From Candidatus Leucobacter sulfamidivorax (lineage in GTDB: Bacteria > Actinomycetota > Actinomycetes > Actinomycetales > Microbacteriaceae): DNA of 64,000 bases. The notes below the pieces were generated by a model. It searched no databases. It saw only the letters and a program-made list of their open reading frames with translations, and had not been told where the DNA came from. Position 1 is the first letter of the stretch. Each line of letters opens with the position of its first letter. The position numbers and the translations under genes are program-made. Below are positions 20,793-27,959 of the stretch, one piece after another. The stretch covers positions 62,001 through 126,000 of the forward strand of contig QZLF01000004.1 in NCBI GenBank assembly GCA_016771945.1, in the 5' to 3' direction.

Positions 20793-23054
20793 GTGACGAA
20801 CAGCGATACCGGCACCGCCGGTGCCGTCTCACTCCGCCGCCTGGTGCCGCGGATCTTCTCCCGCGCGGGATCTCCCGGAGCGCTGGAGCAGCTGATCCGC
20901 ACCGTGCGCGCGAGCTATCCGCGCGCCGACCTCTCCGTGATCGAGCGCGCCTATCGGGTCGCCGAGCACGCGCACCGCGAGCAGCAGCGCAAGAGCGGCG
21001 AGCCCTACATCACCCATCCGCTGGCGGTCGCGCAGATCCTCGCCGATCTGGGGGTCGCGCCGGTCGTGATCGCCGCGGCGCTGCTGCACGACACGGTCGA
21101 GGACACGGACTACTCGCTGGATCAGCTCAGCGCCGAGTTCGGCGACGAGATCGCGATGCTCGTCGACGGCGTGACGAAGCTCGACAAGGTGAAGTACGGC
21201 GACTCGGCCCAGGCGGAGACCGTGCGCAAGATGGTCGTCGCGATGTCGAAGGACATCCGGGTGCTCGTCATCAAGCTCGCCGACCGCCTGCACAACGCGC
21301 GCACCTGGGGCTTCATGCCGCCCGAGAAGGCGAAGCAGAAGGCGCAGGAGACGATCGAGATCTACGCTCCGCTCGCGCACCGGCTCGGCATCCAGTCGAT
21401 GAAGACGGAGCTCGAGGATCTCTCCTTCGCCGTGCTGAAGCCGAAGCTGTACGCGGAGATCGAGAACCTGGTCAGCCAGCGCAATCCGCAGCGCGACGAG
21501 CTGGTGGGCGTGGTGATCAGCTCGATCGAGGAGGATCTGCGCGAGGCGAAGATCCGCGGCGAGGTCACCGGCCGGCCCAAGGAGCTCTATTCGATCTACC
21601 AGAAGATGATCGTCCGGGGCCGGGACTTTGACGACATCTACGACCTCGTCGGCATCCGGGTGCTCGTGCACTCGATCCGCGACTGCTACGCGGTGCTGGG
21701 CGCGGTGCACGCGCGGTGGACCCCGATCCCCGGGCGGTTCAAGGACTACATCGCGACGCCCAAGTTCAACCTGTACCAGTCCCTGCACACGACCGTGATC
21801 GGGCCCGACGGGCGGGCGGTCGAGATCCAGATCCGCACCTTCGAGATGCATCAGCGCGCCGAGTACGGCGTCGCCGCGCACTGGAAGTACAAGCAGGGGC
21901 AGCAGGGCCAGCCGGGCGGCGGCCCGTCCTCGAACGACATGGCCTGGCTTGCGCACATCAGCGATTGGCAGGCCGAGACCGAGGATCCGAGCGAGTTCCT
22001 CGACGCGCTGCGCTTCGAGATCGGTGCGAAGGAGGTCTACGTCTTCACCCCGAAGGGGCGGGTGATCGGGCTTCCGGCCGGCGGCACCACGATCGACTTC
22101 GCCTACGCGGTGCACACCGAGGTGGGGCACCACACCATGGGCGCCCGCGTCAACGGACGCCTCGTCCCGCTCGAGACCGAGCTCGTCAACGGCGACGTGG
22201 TGGAGATCTTCACCTCCAAGGATCCGAACGCCGGCCCGAACAAGGACTGGCTGCAGTTCGTCAAGAGCAAGCGGGCGCAGAACAAGATCCGCCAGTGGTT
22301 CACGAAGGAGCGGCGCGACGAGGCCGCGGAGCTCGGCAAGAACGAGCTGACCAAGGGCCTGCGGAAGCTGGGTCTGCCGCTGCACCGCATCATGAACTCC
22401 GAGGCCGTGCAGCAGGTCGCCCTGCAGCTGCGCTACCCCGATGTGGCCGGCCTCTTCGCCGGAATCGGCGAGGGGCACGTCTCGGCGCAGTCCGTCATCG
22501 AGAAGGTGACGGCCCTCGTCGACCGCGACGCCGTCAGCGCCGAGACGAGCGCGGCCGAGCTCCCGCTCGCAGCCCCGCTGCGGCAGGGCAAGCCGGGGTC
22601 GGGCAGCAGCGGCGTCATCGTGCCGGGTGCGGGCGATGTGCTCGTGAAGCTCGCCAAGTGCTGCACGCCGGTGCCGGGCGACGAGATCCGCGGCTTCATC
22701 ACCAAGGGGCAGGGCGTCTCGGTGCACCGCCTGGACTGCAAGAACTTCCTCGCGCTCGCGCAGCAGGAGGACCGCATCGTCGAGGTCGAATGGGCGCCGA
22801 CCGCGAAGAGCATCTTCCTCGTGCACATCCAGGTCGAGGCGCTCGACCGCTCGGGGCTGCTCTCCGACGTCACCCGCGCGCTCTCCGAGCACCACGTCAA
22901 CATCCTCTCCGCCTCCGTGCAGACCTCGAGCGCGCGGCTCGCGATCAGCCGCTTCCTGTTCGAGATGGCGAACGCGACCCACCTCGACCACGTGCTCAAC
23001 GCCGTGCGGCGCATCGATGGCGTCTACGACGCTTACCGCATCAACGGCGGCTGA
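20793..23054 (+). CDS. relA: Bifunctional (p)ppGpp synthetase/hydrolase (Rel)
   Basis: 753 residues. The HD hydrolase domain keeps the catalytic motif (LLHDTVEDT, about residue 99). The synthetase region has RGRDFDDIYDLVGIRVLV and the following KDYIATPK...YQSLHTTVIGP. TGS (VYVFTPKGRVIGLPAGGTTIDFAYAVHT) and C-terminal ACT (ALDRSGLLSDVTRAL) domains follow. It should both make and degrade the stringent-response alarmone. GTG 20793 is chosen because AGGAGG lies at 20782-20787; an earlier GTG at 20787 overlaps that site. Confidence 0.96.
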   Translation: MTNSDTGTAGAVSLRRLVPRIFSRAGSPGALEQLIRTVRASYPRADLSVIERAYRVAEHAHREQQRKSGEPYITHPLAVAQILADLGVAPVVIAAALLHDTVEDTDYSLDQLSAEFGDEIAMLVDGVTKLDKVKYGDSAQAETVRKMVVAMSKDIRVLVIKLADRLHNARTWGFMPPEKAKQKAQETIEIYAPLAHRLGIQSMKTELEDLSFAVLKPKLYAEIENLVSQRNPQRDELVGVVISSIEEDLREAKIRGEVTGRPKELYSIYQKMIVRGRDFDDIYDLVGIRVLVHSIRDCYAVLGAVHARWTPIPGRFKDYIATPKFNLYQSLHTTVIGPDGRAVEIQIRTFEMHQRAEYGVAAHWKYKQGQQGQPGGGPSSNDMAWLAHISDWQAETEDPSEFLDALRFEIGAKEVYVFTPKGRVIGLPAGGTTIDFAYAVHTEVGHHTMGARVNGRLVPLETELVNGDVVEIFTSKDPNAGPNKDWLQFVKSKRAQNKIRQWFTKERRDEAAELGKNELTKGLRKLGLPLHRIMNSEAVQQVALQLRYPDVAGLFAGIGEGHVSAQSVIEKVTALVDRDAVSAETSAAELPLAAPLRQGKPGSGSSGVIVPGAGDVLVKLAKCCTPVPGDEIRGFITKGQGVSVHRLDCKNFLALAQQEDRIVEVEWAPTAKSIFLVHIQVEALDRSGLLSDVTRALSEHHVNILSASVQTSSARLAISRFLFEMANATHLDHVLNAVRRIDGVYDAYRINGG

Positions 23055-23665
23055 CCGCGGCTGAGCGGCAGCCCGACGTCGCGGTACTGAAGGGCGGCCA
23101 GGCGGGCGCGGGCGAGCCTGCCGTAGGGGCGGCGATGCTGTTCGATGCGCCGCGAGACCGCCGCGCCCCCGCCCTCCACCGCGCGCAGCAGCAGACGGCA
23201 GGCCACGGTCTCGCGGAGGCCGAAGCCCGCGGGATCGTGCAGCAGGTCGAGCGCGGTGCGCACCGGAGTGGTCACGGCGAGGCCGCCGAAGTCCCGGCAC
23301 TCGGCCCAGGCTCCCCGCGACTCGTAGATGCGCAGCCCCGGATCCGCTGCGGTCGGGCGGCGGTGGCCCGGGCGCAGCGACACCTGCAGCGGGTCACCGG
23401 GCCTCCGCGCCGCTCCCCAGACCCAGGCAGCGGTGAGGTGGGTGGCGATGCGGCCGCCGCGCAGCCAGGAGGCGATCGCGGTCAGCCGCACCCGCGGCGT
23501 CTCGGGCCAGCCGAGGCCGCGCAGTCCGGGCCCGCAGGGCACGAGGGCGCCGCTCAGCCTCCAGGCCGAGCGCATCGCCTCGGGCCACAGGTCGTAGCGC
23601 GGCGGATCCGGCTGCACCATGCGCGGCAAAGGGGGATGCAGGGGGATCGGCTGGGCATCGGACAT
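23033..23665 (-). CDS. AbiEi-like (type IV antitoxin-related) protein
   Basis: 210 residues. The core RLTAIASWLRGGRIATHLTAAWVWGAA...GLRIYES...FGGLAVTTPVRTALDLL resembles the AbiEi antitoxin winged-helix plus C-terminal arrangement common in actinobacteria. No AbiEii nucleotidyltransferase toxin lies beside it, so a toxin-antitoxin role is not supported; many such solitary genes have no known function. It converges with relA and the coding ends overlap by 22 bases. Confidence 0.7.
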   Translation of the reverse strand: MSDAQPIPLHPPLPRMVQPDPPRYDLWPEAMRSAWRLSGALVPCGPGLRGLGWPETPRVRLTAIASWLRGGRIATHLTAAWVWGAARRPGDPLQVSLRPGHRRPTAADPGLRIYESRGAWAECRDFGGLAVTTPVRTALDLLHDPAGFGLRETVACRLLLRAVEGGGAAVSRRIEQHRRPYGRLARARLAALQYRDVGLPLSRGQPPLMR

Positions 23666-23769
23666 GCCTCCATCATCGCCGCGCCGGACGGTCCGCGATC
23701 CGTTTTCTCTCGAATTGTGGATAACTCGGCCGATTCGCAGCCGGCGGACGGCTGTGAGCGGCGAACGAC

Positions 23770-23789
23770 CCCGGGATCCGCGTCCCGGG
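23770..23789 (-). terminator. Hairpin after the DUF349 gene
   Basis: CCCGGGA and TCCCGGG pair across a six-base loop, 13 bases past the stop of the DUF349 gene on the minus strand. No T-run follows, so this is a possible terminator only. Confidence 0.35.
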
Positions 23790-23801
23790 CCCGGGCCCGG
23801 G

Positions 23802-25037
23802 TCAGTCGCCGAGCGCCGCCAGCCAGGACTGCTGGGTCGCGAGCTTCTCCTCGGCCTCGGCCTTCGCCTTGGGATCGCTCGCGGCCGCGATCTCGGCCGT
23901 GAGCTCGGCGATGGAGGCCTCGAGCTGCCCGCGCAGGCCCTCGCTGCGGGCCTTCGTCTCGGGGTTCGTGGCGCGCCAGTGCTCGTCCTCGAGCGACTTG
24001 ACGTGATCCTCGATCTTGCGCAGCCGGCCCTCGATCTCGCGCACCGAGTCGCGGGGCACGCGGCCGATCTCGTCCCACTTCAGCTGCAGCGCGGTCAGCT
24101 GCTTGCGGGCCGCGACCCGGTCCGTCACGGAGAGCAGCGACTCGTTCTCGGCGAGCAGCGCCTCCTTGGCCGAGAGGTTGCCGGCGTACTCCTCGTCCTG
24201 CTGCGCGATCTCGGCCGCCTTGGCCTGGTAGAGCACGTCGCCCGCGGCCTTGAAACGGGCCCAGAGCTGGTCGTCGATCTTGCGGCTCGCCCGGCCCGCG
24301 GCCTTCCACTCGTCGAGCAGCCCGCGGTACGCGGGGATGGCGTCCACGCCGCGGGGGGCGAGAGCCTCGGCCTGGGCGATCAGCCGCTCCTTGCGATGCT
24401 TCACGTCCTTGTTCGCGGCGTCGAGCTCGGCGAAGTGCGCCCGGCGCGCGGTGTCGAAGTTCTGGCGGGCGCTGCGGAAGCGCTTCCACAGGGCATCGGC
24501 CTGGGACTTCGGCACGTGGGCGCCCTCGCGCTGCACGCGCTGCCACTCGGTGAAGAGCTGCTCGAACGCCTGCCCGGTGTCCTTCCAGCGCGTCTGCGCG
24601 TGCGGCTGGGCCGCGAGGCGCTCGGCCTCGGCGACGATCCGCTCGCGCTCGGCCAGGGCCGCGGCCTTCGCCGCCTCGCGCTCGGCCTGCTGCTCCTTGG
24701 TGAACTCCTCGGCCTTGCCGCCGAGCTTCGCCACGCGCTCCCGCAGCGACGCGAGGTCGCCCACGGCGGCGGGCTCGACGAGCTGCTGCCGCAGCCGTTC
24801 GACCGCCTCGGCGACCTCGGCGCCCGCCGTGTGGCGGGCGATCCGCGCCTCGAGCAGGGTGACCTGGCCCTCGAGGTCGGCGAACTTGCGCTGGTAGTAG
24901 GCGAGCGCCTCCTCGGGGGTGCCGTCGGGGAACTGGCCGACCTCGCGCTCGCCGTCGCCGTCGCGCACGTACACCGTGCGGTTCTCGTCGACCCGGCCCC
25001 AGGGCAGTTCGTTCGTCGATTCGTTCACCGTGATCAC
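23802..25037 (-). CDS. DUF349 coiled-coil protein
   Basis: 411 residues, almost wholly charged helix. Repeated DUF349 units of about 75 residues are marked by W-K-x-x-G motifs (RWKDTGQAFEQLFTEWQRVQREG, LLDEWKAAGRASRKIDDQLWARFKAA, QLKWDEIGRVPRDSVREIEGRL). The role is unknown; homologues are cytoplasmic and widespread in actinobacteria beside relA. GTG 25037 was chosen; GTG 25028 three codons later is equally possible. Upstream frame to 25130 lacks family similarity. It is divergent from rarA. Confidence 0.88.
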   Translation of the reverse strand: MITVNESTNELPWGRVDENRTVYVRDGDGEREVGQFPDGTPEEALAYYQRKFADLEGQVTLLEARIARHTAGAEVAEAVERLRQQLVEPAAVGDLASLRERVAKLGGKAEEFTKEQQAEREAAKAAALAERERIVAEAERLAAQPHAQTRWKDTGQAFEQLFTEWQRVQREGAHVPKSQADALWKRFRSARQNFDTARRAHFAELDAANKDVKHRKERLIAQAEALAPRGVDAIPAYRGLLDEWKAAGRASRKIDDQLWARFKAAGDVLYQAKAAEIAQQDEEYAGNLSAKEALLAENESLLSVTDRVAARKQLTALQLKWDEIGRVPRDSVREIEGRLRKIEDHVKSLEDEHWRATNPETKARSEGLRGQLEASIAELTAEIAAASDPKAKAEAEEKLATQQSWLAALGD

Positions 25038-25170
25038 CCGTCGTTCAGTAGAGATGCCGGCAGCAGCGCCGACCATGCAGTGCCCCTCTACTCTAGTCGT
25101 TCGGACTTCGGCGGTCCCGGGCTCGATCATCGCATCCGTGGTTGTCGGAGGGTGGGGCTAGCATCGAGGC

Positions 25171-26505
25171 GTGGACACTCCCAGCATCTCGCAGACGGCG
25201 CCGCTCGCGGTGCGGATGCGCCCGCGCACGCTCGACGAGGTCGTGGGCCAGCAGCACCTGCTGCGCCCGGGCTCGCCGCTGCGCGTGCTGGCCGAGGCCG
25301 ACGAGAGCGCGGCCGGGGCGGTGTCCCTGATCCTGTGGGGTCCGCCGGGCACCGGCAAGACCACGCTCGCCCAGGCCATCGCCGCCTCGAGCGGGCGCCG
25401 CTTCGTCGAGCTCTCGGCGGTGACCGCTGGCATCAAGGACGTGCGCACCGTGATGGAGCGGGCGCTGAACGACCGCGACCTCTACGGCGTCTCGACCGTG
25501 CTCTTCCTCGACGAGATCCACCGCTTCACCAAGGCGCAGCAGGACGCGCTGCTGCCCGGCGTCGAGAACGGCTGGGTGACCCTCGTGGCGGCCACGACCG
25601 AGAACCCCTCGTTCTCGGTGATCAGCCCGCTGCTCTCGCGCTCGCTGCTGCTGACCCTCGAGCCGCTCACCGACGACGATCTCGTGGTGCTGCTGCGCCG
25701 CGCGGTGGAGGACCCGCGGGGCCTGAACGGCTCGGTCGAGCTGAGCGACGAGGGGCTCGCGGCCCTCGTGCAGCTCGCCTCGGGCGACGCGCGCCGCGCC
25801 CTCACCGGGCTCGAGGCCTCGGCGGCCTCCGCGCTCGCGGAGGGCGAAGGGGAGCGCGAGCAGGGCGAGCCGTCCGTCATCACGGCCGAGACCGTCTCGG
25901 CCTCCATCGACCGGGCGCTGCTGCGCTACGACCGGCAGGGCGACGAGCACTACGACGTGATCAGCGCGTTCATCAAGTCGATCCGCGGATCAGACCCCGA
26001 TGCCGCGATCCACTATCTGGCGCGCATGATCGAGGCGGGGGAGGACCCGCGCTTCATCGCGCGCCGGCTCATGGTGCACGCGGCCGAGGACATCGGGATG
26101 GCGGATCCGCAGGCGCTGCCCATCGCGGTCGCCGCGGCCGAGGCGACGCAGCTGATCGGCCTGCCCGAGGCGCGCATCCCGCTCGCTGAGGCCACGATCT
26201 ACCTCGCGACGGCGCCCAAGTCGAACGCCGTGATCACCGCGATCGACGCCGCGATCTCGGATGTGCGGGGGGGCGGCTTCGGGCGGGTGCCGATCCACCT
26301 GCGCGACGGCCACTACCCGGGGGCCAAGCGCCTCGGCCACGGCAAGGGCTACAAGTACCCGCACAACGATCCGCTGGGCGTCGTGCGCCAGCAGCACCTG
26401 CCCGACGAGCTCGCCGACCGCGTCTACTACCGGCCCGGCGAGCACGGCAACGAGCGCGCCGTCGCCGAGAGGCTCGAGAAGATCCGCCGGATCACTCGGG
26501 GGTAG
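25171..26505 (+). CDS. rarA: RarA (MgsA) replication-associated recombination ATPase
   Basis: 444 residues. It begins [21 protein letters not shown] and shows Walker [10 protein letters not shown], Walker [10 protein letters not shown] and sensor [16 protein letters not shown]. The C-terminal tetramerisation domain carries [40 protein letters not shown] and YKYPHNDP. It acts at stalled forks with SSB. GTG 25171 follows a TAGCAT -10-like box by 9 bases, so the mRNA may have almost no leader. Confidence 0.95.
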   Translation: MDTPSISQTAPLAVRMRPRTLDEVVGQQHLLRPGSPLRVLAEADESAAGAVSLILWGPPGTGKTTLAQAIAASSGRRFVELSAVTAGIKDVRTVMERALNDRDLYGVSTVLFLDEIHRFTKAQQDALLPGVENGWVTLVAATTENPSFSVISPLLSRSLLLTLEPLTDDDLVVLLRRAVEDPRGLNGSVELSDEGLAALVQLASGDARRALTGLEASAASALAEGEGEREQGEPSVITAETVSASIDRALLRYDRQGDEHYDVISAFIKSIRGSDPDAAIHYLARMIEAGEDPRFIARRLMVHAAEDIGMADPQALPIAVAAAEATQLIGLPEARIPLAEATIYLATAPKSNAVITAIDAAISDVRGGGFGRVPIHLRDGHYPGAKRLGHGKGYKYPHNDPLGVVRQQHLPDELADRVYYRPGEHGNERAVAERLEKIRRITRG

Positions 26506-26954
26506 CCGAGTCGAGCAGAGCGGTCAGCCGAATGGGCGGGAGCAGGTGGCAGAGCCCGGTGCCCGCGATGAGAGGCGACCCGTGGAACGCCCATTGGCTT
26601 CAGCAGGGCGGGCACCGTGGCCGGCACTGCATATATGGCGCTTGGTGTCCCCGGCCCGAACGACACCTCCGTGACAAGTGAACAGCGCAGGGTAAGCTCT
26701 GATAAGCTATTCGCTGGCCAACGTCGCGTTTCCTGCTGGCTGCAGGGAGGCGCAAGACGGCAGTCGCCCTGTAGCCGGGTTTCTGCGATGGTCGTTCCCT
26801 TACCGGAGCACGGTTCCTCGCCGAGCGCCGGTGCGCCGGGTCGCGTGCGCTGTGCAGATCAGCGCGGACCCGGTATGACCGAGAGAACATCGGGCGGCAG
26901 CGCGGAGCGCTGCGATCCGCCCCAGCATGAGAACAGAAACCCGAAAGGACACAC
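26506..26954. other. 449-bp intergenic region before rpsD, no gene recognised
   Basis: No frame here has protein-like composition or similarity I recognise, and no tRNA or common structured RNA is visible. It includes an AT-richer patch (CATATATGG at about 26630) and a possible promoter at 26671-26698, which would give an rpsD leader of about 250 bases. A long structured leader would fit S4 autoregulation, but no S4-binding fold can be shown by eye. Confidence 0.5.
26671..26698 (+). promoter_or_regulatory. Possible rpsD promoter
   Basis: GTGACA (26671-26676) and TAAGCT (26693-26698) are separated by 16 bases, a reasonable actinobacterial sigma-A pair. A second TAAGCT follows at 26703. This is weak evidence from sequence only. 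Confidence 0.3.
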
Positions 26955-27584
26955 GTGTCGAAGACCACTCGCACCCGTGCCAAGGTGCGCCAGTCGCGCG
27001 CCCTGGGCATCCCGCTCACCCCGAAGGCCGCCCGCTACCTCGAGAAGCGCCCCTACGGCCCCGGCCAGCACGGTCGCACCAAGCGCAAGAGCGACAGCGA
27101 CTACGCCGTCCGCCTGCGCGAGAAGCAGCGTCTGCGGGCCCAGTACGGCATCCGCGAGAAGCAGCTCGTCATCGCGTTCAAGGAGGCCCGCCGCCAGGAC
27201 GGCCTGACCGGTGAGAACCTGGTCGAGCTGCTCGAGATGCGTCTCGACGCACTCGTGCTGCGCGCCGGCTTCGCGCGCACCACGGCGCAGGCCCGCCAGA
27301 TGGTCGTGCACCGCCACATCCTCGTCGACGGCAAGATCGTCGACCGCCCGTCGTTCCGCGTGAAGCCGGGCCAGCTCATCCACGTCAAGGCGCGCTCCGA
27401 GGGCACCGAGCCCTTCCAGGTCGCCGCGGCCGGCGGTCACGCCGACGTGCTGCCCCCGGTCCCGGGCTACCTCGAGGTCGAGCTCGACAAGCTGCAGGCC
27501 CGTCTCGTGCGCCGCCCGAAGCGCGCCGAGGTGCCCGTCACCTGCGACGTGCAGCTGGTCGTCGAGTACTACGCGGCTCGCTGA
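26955..27584 (+). CDS. rpsD: 30S ribosomal protein S4
   Basis: 209 residues with the S4 N-terminal domain and the S4 RNA-binding domain (EMRLDALVLRAGFARTTAQARQMVVHRHILVDGKIVDRPSFRVKPGQ). It begins SKTTRTRAKVRQSRALGIPLTPKAARYLEKRPYGPGQHG without the zinc-ligand cysteines, the C-minus form. GTG 26955 follows a GAAAGGA ribosome site. Confidence 0.97.
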   Translation: MSKTTRTRAKVRQSRALGIPLTPKAARYLEKRPYGPGQHGRTKRKSDSDYAVRLREKQRLRAQYGIREKQLVIAFKEARRQDGLTGENLVELLEMRLDALVLRAGFARTTAQARQMVVHRHILVDGKIVDRPSFRVKPGQLIHVKARSEGTEPFQVAAAGGHADVLPPVPGYLEVELDKLQARLVRRPKRAEVPVTCDVQLVVEYYAAR

Positions 27585-27604
27585 GCGAGGAACGCGCAGA
27601 GCGC

Positions 27605-27633
27605 AAGGGGCGTCGGTCGAACCGGCGCCCCTT
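27605..27633 (+). terminator. rpsD terminator hairpin
   Basis: AAGGGGCGTCGGT pairs with ACCGGCGCCCCTT through a CGA loop, 13 base pairs with one G-U, starting 21 bases after the rpsD stop. The stem ends in CTT followed by mixed sequence, so termination efficiency is uncertain, but the fold is strong. Confidence 0.75.
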
Positions 27634-27732
27634 CCGCGTTCCCGGGGCCTCTGCGTTCGCTCCGAATCCGGGAATGTGGGGCCGATAGACTTGGCGAATC
27701 CGGAAGAGCCGGAAGAGATTGTGAGAGAGAGC

Positions 27733-27957
27733 ATGCGCAAACTGGCTTGGCTCCTGGCGGGGGCCGCCCTCGGCTTCGTCGCCGCGCACTTCGTGAACCA
27801 GACCCCCGGCGGGCGTCGCTTCTTCGACCGCGTGAACCGCGGCGCGCGCGAGTTCGGCGATGCCGTGGTGGCGGGCTACCGCGAGGCCGAGCACGCCTCG
27901 GCGGAGGCACTCGACGACGTCGAGCGCCGCCTCGCCAAGCTGGAGGCCAAGAACTGA
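27733..27957 (+). CDS. Small single-pass membrane protein upstream of alaS
   Basis: 74 residues: one membrane helix (LAWLLAGAALGFVAAHFV) followed by a charged helical tail (RRFFDRVNRGAREFGDAVVAGYREAE). A small membrane protein at this place before alaS is common in actinobacteria; function is unknown. ATG 27733 has a GAGAGA ribosome site; an in-frame GTG at 27721 would add four residues. The alaS ATG begins 3 bases after the stop. Confidence 0.75.
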   Translation: MRKLAWLLAGAALGFVAAHFVNQTPGGRRFFDRVNRGAREFGDAVVAGYREAEHASAEALDDVERRLAKLEAKN

Positions 27958-27959
27958 CG

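Noticed and set aside
23033-23665. Type IV toxin-antitoxin system
   Set aside because: Only the AbiEi-like half is present; no AbiEii nucleotidyltransferase toxin lies next to it.
26600-27019. 139-codon open frame on the minus strand before rpsD
   Set aside because: Composition is unlike a real protein here (many Arg and Cys, no similarity), and it runs into rpsD.
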